Shown here piece by piece: positions 44,128 through 53,740 of a stretch of DNA of 64,000 nt. Below the pieces are notes generated by a model. It did no database searches and was not told the origin of the DNA. It was given only the letters and a program-made list of their open reading frames with translations. Made by a program: the position numbers and the translations under genes. This stretch comes from Burkholderiaceae bacterium. Its GTDB lineage: Bacteria > Pseudomonadota > Gammaproteobacteria > Burkholderiales > Burkholderiaceae_C. The stretch covers positions 992,001 through 1,056,000 of the forward strand of contig JAHCKM010000002.1 in NCBI GenBank assembly GCA_026125795.1. The letters run 5' to 3'. Numbering within the stretch: the stretch's first letter is position 1; every line of letters begins with the position of its first letter.

Positions 44128-44203
44128 CGCGGAAGAATCGCTGCGCGATTCTTCCGCGAGTCTGATCAGTGCGAGAAGGCCCGGCAAAGCCGGGCCTTCT
44201 CGC
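44128..44203. terminator. Pair of long hairpins between convergent permease and bkdB genes
   Basis: Two perfect hairpins: CGCGGAAGAATCG with its inverse around CTGCG (44128-44158), and GCGAGAAGGCCCGGC-AAA-GCCGGGCCTTCTCGC (44171-44203, 15-bp stem). Neither has a T-run. Their place between convergent genes suggests bidirectional termination. The rest of the 150-nt gap holds more GC-rich palindromes. Confidence 0.75.
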
Positions 44204-44276
44204 ATGAGCGGCCCCGCTGCGTGTTACTCCACGGGGCCGGACGAGGGCGGCACTGCCGCCCGTTTTGGCGACTGCG

Positions 44277-45755
44277 CTACACGAACAACGTGGCCGGGCT
44301 CTCGAGATAGCCGCGCACGCTCTGGATGAAGCGCGCGGCGTCGATGCCGTCGACCACGCGGTGGTCGAACGATGACGACAGGTTCATCAGCTGCCGCGCC
44401 ACCACCAGGCCGCCGCGCAGCACCGGCCGTTCGACGATGCGGTTGACGCCGACGATCGCGACCTCGGGGTGGTTGATCACCGGCGTGGTCGCGATGCCGC
44501 CGAGCGCGCCGAGGCTGGTGATGGTGATCGTCGAGCCGCTCAGCTCGGCGCGCGTGGCGCGGCCGGCGCGTGCCACCTCGGCCAGGCGCGCCACCTCGGC
44601 GGCGGTGGACCACAGGTCGTGCGCCTCGGCATGCATCAGCACCGGCACCAGCAGGCCGCTCGGTGTCTGCGTGGCCACGCCGAGGTGCACCGCGCCAAAG
44701 CGGGTGACGACGCCGGCCTCGTCATCGAAGCGTGCGTTGACCACCGGGTGCTCGCGCACCGCCAGCACGATGGCGCGCACCAGGAACGGCAGCAGCGTGA
44801 GGCGCGGCCGCTGCTCGCCCCACTTGGCGTTGAACTGCGCGCGCAGCGCCTCGACCTCGGTGACGTCGACCTCCTCGACGTACGAGTAGTGCGGAATGCG
44901 GCGCTTGGACTCCTGCATCTTGATCGCGATGCGGCGGCGCAGTCCGATGACGGGAATCGCTTCTTCGTCGTGGCGCTCGGCGCCGCTGTTTGGTGGGGCC
45001 GCTGCGATCGGCGCGGGCGAGGGCGGGGCCGCGAGGGTCTTGGCTTCGCTGCGTGGTGCAGTCGCTGTCGGCGCTGTCGGAGTTGTAGTCACTGTCGGCG
45101 CTACCGGCGTGACCGGCGCTGCCGCTGCGGTGGGCGCAGGATGGGCCGCGGCGTGCGCCTCGATGTCGGCATGGGTCACGCGGCCTGCCAGGCCGGTGGG
45201 CGTCACCCGATTCAGATCGACCCCCAGCTCCCATGCGTGCCGCCTCACCGACGGTGATGCGATGGCGCGGTCGGTGCTGTGCGTCCTGGGCGGCGGTGCG
45301 TCCGGCGGCGCGGCCCTTGGCGGCGCGGGCAACGGCGGCGCGGGCAACGGCGGCGCGGGCAACGGCGGTGCGGGCACCGGCGGTGCGGGCACCGGCGCTG
45401 CCGTGGGCGCTGCCGAGGGCGCGGCGGAAACCGTCTCTGCGGCGGCCGCGGCGCGCGATTCGGGCACCCAGGCCACCTCCACCGGCGCCGGCATCGGCCG
45501 AGCTTCGGCCGCGCCGGCCATCTCGATGCGGATCAGCTCGCTGCCCACAGCGAGCATCTGCCCCACCTCGCCGCCCAGCGAGATCACGCTGCCGGCCAGC
45601 GGCGACGGGATCTCCACCGCCGCCTTGTCGGTCATCACCTCCGCGATCACCTGGTCCTCGGCCACTCGATCGCCGGGTTTGACGTGCCAGGCCACGAGTT
45701 CCACCTCGGCGATGCCTTCGCCGATATCGGGCACCTTGATCGTGCGCGTGGTCAT
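44277..45755 (-). CDS. bkdB: Branched-chain 2-oxoacid dehydrogenase E2 (dihydrolipoamide acyltransferase)
   Basis: A 492-residue E2. The N-terminal lipoyl domain (1-80) has the lipoylated lysine in EVMTDKAAVEIP. A Pro/Ala linker with five pentapeptide repeats follows (about 120-155). The peripheral-subunit-binding domain is ASPSVRRHAWELGVDLNRVTPTGLAGRV (about 166-193). After a second Ala/Pro/Thr linker comes the acyltransferase domain with SSSFDHRVVDG near the C-terminus. It transfers the acyl group from the E1 enzyme to CoA. Its ribosome binding site AAGGGGG is the end of a repeat element. Confidence 0.93.
   Translation of the reverse strand: MTTRTIKVPDIGEGIAEVELVAWHVKPGDRVAEDQVIAEVMTDKAAVEIPSPLAGSVISLGGEVGQMLAVGSELIRIEMAGAAEARPMPAPVEVAWVPESRAAAAAETVSAAPSAAPTAAPVPAPPVPAPPLPAPPLPAPPLPAPPRAAPPDAPPPRTHSTDRAIASPSVRRHAWELGVDLNRVTPTGLAGRVTHADIEAHAAAHPAPTAAAAPVTPVAPTVTTTPTAPTATAPRSEAKTLAAPPSPAPIAAAPPNSGAERHDEEAIPVIGLRRRIAIKMQESKRRIPHYSYVEEVDVTEVEALRAQFNAKWGEQRPRLTLLPFLVRAIVLAVREHPVVNARFDDEAGVVTRFGAVHLGVATQTPSGLLVPVLMHAEAHDLWSTAAEVARLAEVARAGRATRAELSGSTITITSLGALGGIATTPVINHPEVAIVGVNRIVERPVLRGGLVVARQLMNLSSSFDHRVVDGIDAARFIQSVRGYLESPATLFV
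45319..45393. repeat. 15-bp tandem repeat encoding the E2 Pro/Ala linker
   Basis: Five units of 15 bp (three GGCGGCGCGGGCAAC, two GGCGGTGCGGGCACC) encode PAPPL/V pentapeptides on the minus strand. The unit keeps the frame, so linker length may vary between strains. Confidence 0.75.
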
Positions 45756-45756
45756 G

Positions 45757-45795
45757 TGGCCCCCTTGGCGCTGCGCGCCGTCCCCCCGAGGGGGA
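45757..45795 (-). repeat. CCCCCTCGGGGGG palindromic repeat supplying the bkdB ribosome site
   Basis: Read on the minus strand: CCCCCTCGGGGGGACGGCGC-GCA-GCGCC-AAGGGGG. The final AAGGGGG (45766-45760) stands four bases before the bkdB ATG. The identical spacing is found at the ABC ATPase start (34438-34444 and 34433). A third copy is inside the phosphorylase gene. The remaining 33 nt to the E1 beta stop are further GC-rich repeats. Confidence 0.82.
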
Positions 45796-45828
45796 GCGAG
45801 CGCCTCCGGAGCGGCCGAGCGGCGCTCA

Positions 45829-46842
45829 TCACGCCTCCGTGACGCGCTGCAACGCCGCGCCGACGCGATCGGGCCCGGGAAAGTAGGCCCACTCGAGCGC
45901 ATGCGGATACGGCGTGTCCCAGCCGGTGACGCGTTCGATCGGCGCCTCGAGGTGGTAGAAGCAATGCTCCTGCACCAGCGCGGCGAGCTCGGCGCCGAAG
46001 CCGCTGGTGCGCGTGGCCTCGTGAACGACCACGCAGCGTCCGGTCTTCTTGACCGACTCGACGATGGTGGGCAGGTCCAGCGGCCACAGGCTGCGCAGGT
46101 CGATGATCTCGGCATCGATGCCGGTCTCGTTGGCGGCGGCCTCGCACACGAACACCATCGTGCCGTAGGTCAGCACGGTGGCCGCGCTGCCGGTGCGGAA
46201 CACCGAGGCCGACTCCAGCGGCACGCGGTAGTGGCCCTCGGGCACCTCACCGAGCGGATGCTTCGACCACGGCACCATCGGCCGATCATGGTGGCCATCG
46301 AATGGTCCGTTGTACAGGCGCTTGGGCTCCAGAAAGATCACCGGATCGTCGCTTTCGATCGACGCGATCAGCAGTCCCTTGGCATCGTACGGGTTGCTCG
46401 GCAGCACGGTGCGGATGCCGCACACGTGCGTGAACAGCGCTTCCGGGCTCTGGCTGTGCGTCTGCCCGCCGTAGATGCCGCCGCCGCACGGCATGCGCAG
46501 CGTCAGCGGGGCGCTGAAGTCGTTGACCGAGCGGTAGCGCAGCCGCGCCGCTTCCGACACGATCTGGTCCGACGCCGGATAGAAGTAGTCGGCGAACTGG
46601 ATCTCGGCCACCGGTCGCAGCCCATACGCCGCCATGCCGACGGCGATGCCGACGATGCCACCTTCGGAGATCGGCGTGTCGAACACGCGCGACGTGCCGT
46701 GCTTGGCCTGCAGCCCCTCGGTGCAGCGGAACACGCCGCCGAAGTAGCCCACGTCCTCGCCGAACACCACCACATCGGGATCGCGCTCGAGCATCACGTC
46801 CATCGCGGAGCGCAGCGCTTGGATCATGGTCATTTGCGGCAT
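45829..46842 (-). CDS. bkdA2: Branched-chain 2-oxoacid dehydrogenase E1 beta subunit
   Basis: A 337-residue transketolase-like beta subunit of a 2-oxoisovalerate dehydrogenase. It starts MPQMTMIQALRSAMD at 46842. GEDVGYFGGVFRCTEGL (about 28-44) and the YPASDQI segment are typical of the branched-chain rather than the pyruvate enzyme. It forms the alpha2beta2 E1 with the product of the gene upstream and decarboxylates 2-oxoacids from Leu, Ile and Val. The longer frame upstream lies entirely in the repeat and is not coding. Confidence 0.94.
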   Translation of the reverse strand: MPQMTMIQALRSAMDVMLERDPDVVVFGEDVGYFGGVFRCTEGLQAKHGTSRVFDTPISEGGIVGIAVGMAAYGLRPVAEIQFADYFYPASDQIVSEAARLRYRSVNDFSAPLTLRMPCGGGIYGGQTHSQSPEALFTHVCGIRTVLPSNPYDAKGLLIASIESDDPVIFLEPKRLYNGPFDGHHDRPMVPWSKHPLGEVPEGHYRVPLESASVFRTGSAATVLTYGTMVFVCEAAANETGIDAEIIDLRSLWPLDLPTIVESVKKTGRCVVVHEATRTSGFGAELAALVQEHCFYHLEAPIERVTGWDTPYPHALEWAYFPGPDRVGAALQRVTEA

Positions 46843-46863
46843 GGTCAGCGATCCCTTGTGCAT

Positions 46864-47484
46864 GGACCGAGCGAGGCAAAGCCGCGGCCGGGTGTGCGCC
46901 GGCGCTCGGCTGCGGCGGCCCCTCGCTGCGCGAGGGGTACCCTGTGCTGCTCGATCGCATGGCCCGCGTCGAAACTCCCGCCGCTCACTTCGTTCGCTGT
47001 GGTCGAACAGTCGACGCGAGTCAGAAGTTGAAGCGCGCGCTGCGCGCGCGCGGCCATGCGCTCTGGCCTTGCAGGCCGCGCCAGTCCTTGCGGACTGGCC
47101 GCTCGCCAGGCACGAACAGTCCACTGGACTGTTCGTGTCCAGGCTCGCCTGCTCGGCGCCGCAGATGTCGCTGCCGGCGCACACCCGACCACGGCCTTGC
47201 CGCACCTCCGAGGTATTGGTCGAGGAACACCACGAGCGTCTCTGCGCGGTGGGCGGTATCCGGGGTGGGCGACTTGTGGGGCGGCGAGGAGCGGAGTGCC
47301 ACAAGGGGGAGTCCGGCGCCGCAGGCGACGGACCGGCGAGAAGCCATGAAGCAGTGGCCCGTTCAGGGCCGCTGCGAGCGGCATCGCAGCCGCCCTTGTG
47401 GCGCGAGCACCGCAGCGAAGTCGGCGCGCAGCGCCGACCGACCCAGTAGGAGCCCGCCCCGGATACCGCCCGCCGCGCCGCGCC
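46864..47484. repeat. 621-bp dispersed structured repeat, copy 2, with inserted hairpin cassette
   Basis: Second copy of the element at 38481-39020, filling most of the 679-nt gap between the E1 alpha and E1 beta genes. It carries an extra segment of about 85 bp (about 47066-47152) made of hairpins GGCC-TTGCA-GGCC, GCCAGTCC-TTGC-GGACTGGC and the cassette CTCGCCAGGCAC-GAACAGTCC-ACT-GGACTGTTC-GTGTCCAGGCTC. Its own hairpins keep pairing with changed bases, for example AGTGGCCC-GTTCA-GGGCCGCT at 47353-47373. The element splits a coupled operon without an obvious gene of its own. The ORFs across it are not supported. Confidence 0.9.
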
Positions 47485-47521
47485 AGAGCCCCAGGCGAAT
47501 GGCTGATTTCTAGCCGAGTCT

Positions 47522-48881
<1,360 letters not shown>

Positions 48882-48913
48882 TTGGGTGTGGGACCATCAC
48901 CCAGACCGCTGCC

Positions 48914-49873
48914 ATGACCGAACCTCGCCCTTGCGACCCCGCACTCACCGCACGCGCATTGCGCTACGACCGCGACCATGCCCGCGGCCTGCGCGCGCTG
49001 GCGTACCGCATGCTCGGCTCGCGCGCCGAGGCCGAGGACATCGTGCAGGAAGGCTGGCTGCGTTGGGCCGAGGTCGACGAGAGCACGGTGCAGCATGCCG
49101 GCGCCTACCTTTCGCGCCTGGTCACGCACCTGTGCCTCGACAAGCTGGACTCGGCCGCCGCGCGCCGCGAGCACTACGTGGGCGTGTGGCTGCCCGAGCC
49201 GCTGCTCGATGACGAGGCGGTGAACGACTGGTCGCCCGGTCCCGAGGCGCAGGCCGAGTTTGCGCAGGACGTGTCGGTGGCCTTCATGCTGGCGCTCGAG
49301 CGCCTGTCGCCGCTGGAACGCGCAGCCTTTCTGCTGCACGAGGTGTTCGACCTCGACTTCGACGAGGTCGGCCGGCGCCTGGAGCGCAGCGCGGCAGCGT
49401 GCCGCCAGCTCGCGAGCCGCGCGCGGCAGCACGTGAAGGCCGACTATGCGCGCCGCGAGGTCGCGCAGGAGGAGCGCCAGCGCCTGTTCGATGCGTTCAG
49501 CCACGCCGTGCGCAGCCACGACGTGACCGCGTTGGCGCACGTGCTCGCCGACGACGCGGTGATGCTGTCCGACGGCGGCGGCAAGGCCAGCGCGGTGCCG
49601 CGCCCGCTGCATGGCGGCGCACTGATCGCCAGGACCTTCATCGGCTTCGCGAGCTTGCCCACAAGCCGCGGCTGGCGTTTGCAGCCTGCGATGGTCAACG
49701 GACTGCCGGGCTGCGTGGTGTTCGACGAGCACGACGGTGGCCGCCTGCTGCAGACGATGGCGCTGGCGCCCTCGGCCTCCGAGCCGGGCCGCATCGGCGC
49801 GATCTACATCCAGCGCAATCCCGATAAGTTGCAGGGCTTGATGGCGGCGCCGCGGCGGCGCTCGCCGCCGTAG
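48914..49873 (+). CDS. ECF41-family RNA polymerase sigma factor with SnoaL-like C-terminal domain
   Basis: A 319-residue sigma factor. Sigma region 2 is at about 18-85 (LAYRMLGSRAEAEDIVQEGWLRW) and region 4 at about 125-185 (LSPLERAAFLLHEVFDLDFDEVGRRLE). The C-terminal SnoaL-like extension (about 200-310) has the ECF41 hallmarks DGGGK and NPDKL. In this group the extension, not a separate anti-sigma factor, controls activity. The partner gene downstream is the usual carboxymuconolactone decarboxylase-like one. The signal sensed is unknown. Confidence 0.93.
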   Translation: MTEPRPCDPALTARALRYDRDHARGLRALAYRMLGSRAEAEDIVQEGWLRWAEVDESTVQHAGAYLSRLVTHLCLDKLDSAAARREHYVGVWLPEPLLDDEAVNDWSPGPEAQAEFAQDVSVAFMLALERLSPLERAAFLLHEVFDLDFDEVGRRLERSAAACRQLASRARQHVKADYARREVAQEERQRLFDAFSHAVRSHDVTALAHVLADDAVMLSDGGGKASAVPRPLHGGALIARTFIGFASLPTSRGWRLQPAMVNGLPGCVVFDEHDGGRLLQTMALAPSASEPGRIGAIYIQRNPDKLQGLMAAPRRRSPP

Positions 49874-49874
49874 A

Positions 49875-49901
49875 CGTCACACGGTGGACGGCTGCGTCGT
49901 C
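49875..49901 (+). promoter_or_regulatory. ECF41-type promoter upstream of the AhpD-like gene, with leader hairpin
   Basis: CGTCACA (49875-49881), 16 bp, CGTC (49898-49901), then TTGAGGGTGTG: the same layout and spacing as before the sigma factor gene. The 55-nt leader that follows contains GAGGGTGTG (49904-49912) and its inverse CACACCCTC (49926-49934), which may form a hairpin before the ribosome site. Confidence 0.82.
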
Positions 49902-49956
49902 TTGAGGGTGTGCGAGACGAAAGCACACACCCTCAACCGACACAAGGAAACGAACC

Positions 49957-50457
49957 ATGAGCACCCACACCGAGCGGCAACCGCGCATCGACTTCATGCA
50001 GCGCTCGCCGCAGTTGTTCAAGAAGTTTCTCGACTTCGGCCTGGCCACCACGCGCGACGGCGATCTCGACGCCACGTTGGCCCACCTGGTCGACATCCGT
50101 GCGTCGCAGCTCAACGGCTGCGCGTTCTGCCTCGACATGCACGTGAAGGAGGCCAAGTTGCACGGCGAGCGCGAGCTGCGTCTGCACCACGTGGCGATCT
50201 GGCGCGAGTCGGCGCTCTTCAGCGCGCGCGAGCGCGCCGCGCTGGCGTGGACCGAGACGCTGACGCGGTTGGCGCCCACCGGCGTGTCGGACGAGGCCTA
50301 TGCCGAGGCGCGCGAGCAGTTCAGCGAGAAGGAGTTGTGCGACCTCACGTTCCGCGTGATGGCGATCAACGGCTGGAACCGCATCAACGTGGCCTTCCGT
50401 TCGGTGCCGGGTGCACACGACCGCGCGTTCGGGCTCGACAAGGCGGCGCTCGCCTGA
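49957..50457 (+). CDS. AhpD-like carboxymuconolactone decarboxylase family protein
   Basis: A 166-residue alkylhydroperoxidase-D-like protein. The redox motif is CAFC in RASQLNGCAFCLDMHVKEAK (about 47-66), with the usual glutamate and histidine around it. Such proteins use the cysteine pair to reduce peroxides or shuttle electrons, and this one is the typical ECF41 target. It is under the second ECF41-type promoter. The gene ends three bases from the convergent AraC-type gene. Confidence 0.92.
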   Translation: MSTHTERQPRIDFMQRSPQLFKKFLDFGLATTRDGDLDATLAHLVDIRASQLNGCAFCLDMHVKEAKLHGERELRLHHVAIWRESALFSARERAALAWTETLTRLAPTGVSDEAYAEAREQFSEKELCDLTFRVMAINGWNRINVAFRSVPGAHDRAFGLDKAALA

Positions 50458-50460
50458 GGC

Positions 50461-51306
50461 TCAACCCTGCACATGGACCCACAGGCCCACGGTGCCGAAG
50501 CCGCTGCGCGGATCGAACCCGGGTCCGTAGTGCTCGATCAGGTCCACCGGTCCGGTGGCGCGCAGGCCCGCCGCCTGCAGGCCCTGCTCGAACGCGGCAT
50601 TGCAGGTGGCGTTGACGGTCGAGATGTGGCCCTTGTGGGTGAACTTGGCCACGCGCATCGCCGGCAGGCTGAGCTCGACCAGGCCGTCGCCCGGCAACAG
50701 CCCCGCGCCGGCGGGCACGGCGCAGACGTATTCCACGTCTTCGCCGTCGTGGGCGTCTTGCACGATGCCGTAGGTGCCGGGCACGCGGGACGGATCGAGC
50801 CGCGACAGGTGCTGCTGCGCGAAGGTCTCCCACTGTTGCGGGATGCCTCCCAGCTGGTTCACCTTGTAGCGGCGCGGCAGACCGACGTAGCGGGCGGCAG
50901 GCAGCAGTTCCACGACCGGCGGGTGCAGTGCAATCGGTTCAGCGGCATTCATGCGCAGGGGCTCCTTCAGTTTCAAGGGGGTTTGCAGACCACGCGCGCG
51001 AACCTCGTCCGGCGTGCAGCCGAACTCGGCGCGGAACGCGCGCGTGAACGCCTCGTGCGAGCCGTAGCCGGCGCCCAGCGCCACATCCAGGATGTTGGGC
51101 GCACCGGCCAGCAGCGCCTTGGCCGCCTCGGCCAAGCGCCGGCTGCGCACGTAGGCGGCCAGCGTGTTGCCGGTCGCCTCGCCGAACACGCGGCACAGGT
51201 AGTAGCGCGACAGGCCGGTCTCGCGCGCGATGTCGTCGAGAGTCGGGTTCTCGCTCAGGCGGCTCTCGATGAGCCAGATGGCATGTTCGACGGGGCGCAT
51301 CGGCAT
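50461..51306 (-). CDS. AraC-family regulator with GyrI-like effector domain
   Basis: A 281-residue regulator. The N-terminal AraC/XylS DNA-binding domain has two helix-turn-helix units (ENPTLDDIARETGLSRYYLCRVFGEATG, then ILDVALGAGYGSHEAFTRAFRAEFGCTP; about 15-100). The C-terminal GyrI-like (SOUL/BacR-type) small-molecule-binding domain covers about 125-280. Similar proteins (Rob, MarA-like with GyrI domain) sense toxic hydrophobic compounds. ATG 51306 is chosen; ATG 51300 is equally possible. Confidence 0.9.
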   Translation of the reverse strand: MPMRPVEHAIWLIESRLSENPTLDDIARETGLSRYYLCRVFGEATGNTLAAYVRSRRLAEAAKALLAGAPNILDVALGAGYGSHEAFTRAFRAEFGCTPDEVRARGLQTPLKLKEPLRMNAAEPIALHPPVVELLPAARYVGLPRRYKVNQLGGIPQQWETFAQQHLSRLDPSRVPGTYGIVQDAHDGEDVEYVCAVPAGAGLLPGDGLVELSLPAMRVAKFTHKGHISTVNATCNAAFEQGLQAAGLRATGPVDLIEHYGPGFDPRSGFGTVGLWVHVQG

Positions 51307-51380
51307 CGGCGTTGACGATGCGTGCAGGTTGCCATGGGTCGCGCCCTGGCGCTTGATCGTTCTTGCGGTCTTGCGGCGCG

Positions 51381-52196
51381 CTACACCGGCGTTCCGCGAA
51401 CGTGCCCGATTCGGAAATCGTTGCGTCCGCTGCGGTCCACGCCCTTGAGCAGCCACAGCGGCCGCTGCGCGAAGTTGACCGCCACACCCGATTGCCCGTC
51501 GGCGGGGCGCAGCGTGCGATCGAACACCGACGTCGCCGGCATGTAGCGCAACGCCACGCCGGTGCGGCGCTGAGCCGACGTGTTGCGCCGCGCGCCGTGG
51601 ATCATGTACACGTCGTGCAGCGACATCTGGCCGGGCTGCAGCTCGATGTCGCGCGCGTCGGCTTCGTCGAACGTGCCGTCGGCCATTCGCTGGTTGAGGG
51701 TGAGATCGCTGCGGTCCTCGTGCAGGTGCTCGTGCAGCATGCGAACGCGGTGCGAGCGCGGGATCACGCGCAAGCAGCCGTTGTCAGCGGTGGACGGCTC
51801 GAGCGCGACCCAGGCGGTGCAGGTGGCCAGCGGCCGGATCGGCCAGTAGTGCCCGTCTTGGTGCCACGGCGTTTCGTACCCCTCGTGCGCCGGCTTGCAG
51901 AACACGTGACAGCCCCACAGGATCACGTCGTCACCGATCACGCCGGACACCAGGTCAACGATCTCGCGGTCCTGCGCCAGCTCGAGAAAACGTGCACTGC
52001 CGCGCACGCCTTCGCCGTTGTCGCCCTCGATGTGCGCCGACACCAGCTTCTCGGGGCGCACGCCGGGGTTGTCGCGCAGCAGCTGCTCGAGCGCGTCGCG
52101 CAGCTGCGCCACGCGTGCCGGCGCCAGCGCGAACTGCGGTACCACCCAGCCTTCTGACTGGTAGTGAGCGATCTCCGGTGCCGTCAGATGCGCCAT
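51381..52196 (-). CDS. Phytanoyl-CoA dioxygenase (PhyH) family oxygenase
   Basis: A 271-residue Fe(II)/2-oxoglutarate oxygenase. The iron ligands are the HxD pair in TPWHQDGHYW (about 109-118) and a distal histidine in SLHDVYMIHGARRN (about 200). The 2-oxoglutarate-binding arginine is expected a few residues later (RRTGVALRY). Members hydroxylate varied small molecules such as ectoine or acyl-CoAs. The substrate is unknown here. It starts 14 nt after the transglycosylase gene on the same strand. Confidence 0.88.
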   Translation of the reverse strand: MAHLTAPEIAHYQSEGWVVPQFALAPARVAQLRDALEQLLRDNPGVRPEKLVSAHIEGDNGEGVRGSARFLELAQDREIVDLVSGVIGDDVILWGCHVFCKPAHEGYETPWHQDGHYWPIRPLATCTAWVALEPSTADNGCLRVIPRSHRVRMLHEHLHEDRSDLTLNQRMADGTFDEADARDIELQPGQMSLHDVYMIHGARRNTSAQRRTGVALRYMPATSVFDRTLRPADGQSGVAVNFAQRPLWLLKGVDRSGRNDFRIGHVRGTPV

Positions 52197-52210
52197 GCGC
52201 GCGATTATCG

Positions 52211-53617
52211 CTACGGCGCCTGCAGCCGCAGCAGCAGTTCCAGTGTCGGGTAGCCGTCGGCCGGCACGCCGATGCTGCGCTGAAAGCGCCGCAACGCGTC
52301 GCGCGTGGCGGGGCCGGCCGCGCCGTCGGCGATGCCGCTGTCGAAGCCGCGCGCGTTGAGCGCGGTCTGCAGCTCGCGGATCTGCGAGCGCGACAGCGCC
52401 GGGAGCTCGCGCGGCCAGGCGGCCAGCACCGGCGGGCCGCCGGCGATGCGTTGCGACAGCAGGCTCACCGCGAGCGCGTAGTTGACGCTGTTGTTGTAGC
52501 GCAGCAGGGTGCGGAAGTTGTGCCCCACCAGAAACGCCGGGCCGCGGGCGCCGGCCGGCAACAGGATCGCGGCCTCGGCGATCTCGGGCAGCGCGGCGCC
52601 GTCGATCGCGTGCACGCCCTCGGCGGCCCACTGTGCACTGGTTTGACGGGTTTGGGGGTCGGCGCGGGCGACGTCGAAGTCGGGCGGCAACACCACCTCC
52701 AGCCCCCACGGCTCACCGGCGCGCCAGCCCGCATGCGACAGGAAGTTGGCGGTCGAGGACATGACGTCGGCCATGCTGCCCCAGAGGTCGCGCCGGCCGT
52801 CGCCGTCGCCATCGACCGCATGCGCCAGAAACGCCGACGGCAGGAACTGCGTCTGGCCCATCGCGCCTGCCCAGGAGCCGATCATCTGCGCGCGGGCGAT
52901 GTCGCCGCTTTGCAGGATCTTGAGCGCGTCGTGCAGCTGGCCGCGCGCCCAGCCTTCGCGGCGGCCGTCGAAAGCGAGTGTCGCCAACGCGTCGATGGTC
53001 GGCGTGCTGCCGTAGTTGCCGCCGAAGTTGCTCTCGATGCCCCAGATCGCCACCAGCACGCCCGGCGTCACGCCGTAGCGCGCGGCGGCATCGACGATCG
53101 GCGTGCGCAGCTCCGCGAGCTTCTGCTGCCCGAGCGCCACGCGCTGCGGCGACACGGTGGCGTCGAGGTAGTCCCAGACCGGGCGCGTGAACTCCGGCTG
53201 CGCTCGATCGAGGTCGACCACGCGCGGCAGGTACTGAACGCCGTCGAACGCCGCTTGCAGCGTGGCCTCGTCGATGCCGTTGCTTCGCATGGCGGCGCGA
53301 AAGCTCGCGATCCATTCGGCGAAGCGCTGCTCGAGCGCAACGGCATCGGCCGGCGCCGGTGCGGCGGCCGCCGGTTCAGCGGGCGCCGTGGCGGCCGGCG
53401 CGGTGTCGGCGGACGCCTGCGGCGGCGGCGTTTGCTGCGGCAGCGCTGCCGGCGGCGCGGGCCCGGTGGCCTGCGGTGCGGGCTCGGTTGCCTGCGGCGC
53501 TTGCTCGGTGGCCTGCTGCGCTGGAGGCGGCGCCGTGGCACAGCCGCACAAGACGACCAGCGCCGCCGCGCACGACCAGGTCGCAGGGCGCAGCGACGGG
53601 GAAGGGCACCACTGCAT
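52211..53617 (-). CDS. Membrane-bound lytic murein transglycosylase (MltB-like, lipoprotein)
   Basis: A 468-residue lipoprotein with a lipobox (LVVLCGC, about residues 20-26). A disordered Pro/Ala/Gln-rich linker (30-95) leads to an SLT_2 transglycosylase domain. The catalytic glutamate lies in AIWGIESNFGGNYG (about 210). The C-terminus is a peptidoglycan-binding domain (LQTALNARGFDSGIADGAAGPATRDALRRFQ, about 410-440). It cleaves glycan strands at the outer membrane inner leaflet, producing 1,6-anhydromuramic acid ends. Length is above E. coli MltB because of the extra C-terminal domain. Confidence 0.92.
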   Translation of the reverse strand: MQWCPSPSLRPATWSCAAALVVLCGCATAPPPAQQATEQAPQATEPAPQATGPAPPAALPQQTPPPQASADTAPAATAPAEPAAAAPAPADAVALEQRFAEWIASFRAAMRSNGIDEATLQAAFDGVQYLPRVVDLDRAQPEFTRPVWDYLDATVSPQRVALGQQKLAELRTPIVDAAARYGVTPGVLVAIWGIESNFGGNYGSTPTIDALATLAFDGRREGWARGQLHDALKILQSGDIARAQMIGSWAGAMGQTQFLPSAFLAHAVDGDGDGRRDLWGSMADVMSSTANFLSHAGWRAGEPWGLEVVLPPDFDVARADPQTRQTSAQWAAEGVHAIDGAALPEIAEAAILLPAGARGPAFLVGHNFRTLLRYNNSVNYALAVSLLSQRIAGGPPVLAAWPRELPALSRSQIRELQTALNARGFDSGIADGAAGPATRDALRRFQRSIGVPADGYPTLELLLRLQAP

Positions 53618-53740
53618 CGCGCCGATTCTCGCGCCGGCGCGCCGACCCTGTCGTCACCAAGCGCTACGGCGAAACCCGCTCGGCATTGGACCGTGCTTAC
53701 GCGGATGCACGATGGCGCCGAACCCCATACGCTCGTGGCC

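Noticed and set aside
44127..44276. A small 60-residue ORF between permease and bkdB
   Set aside because: It is formed from the terminator hairpins and has no ribosome site.
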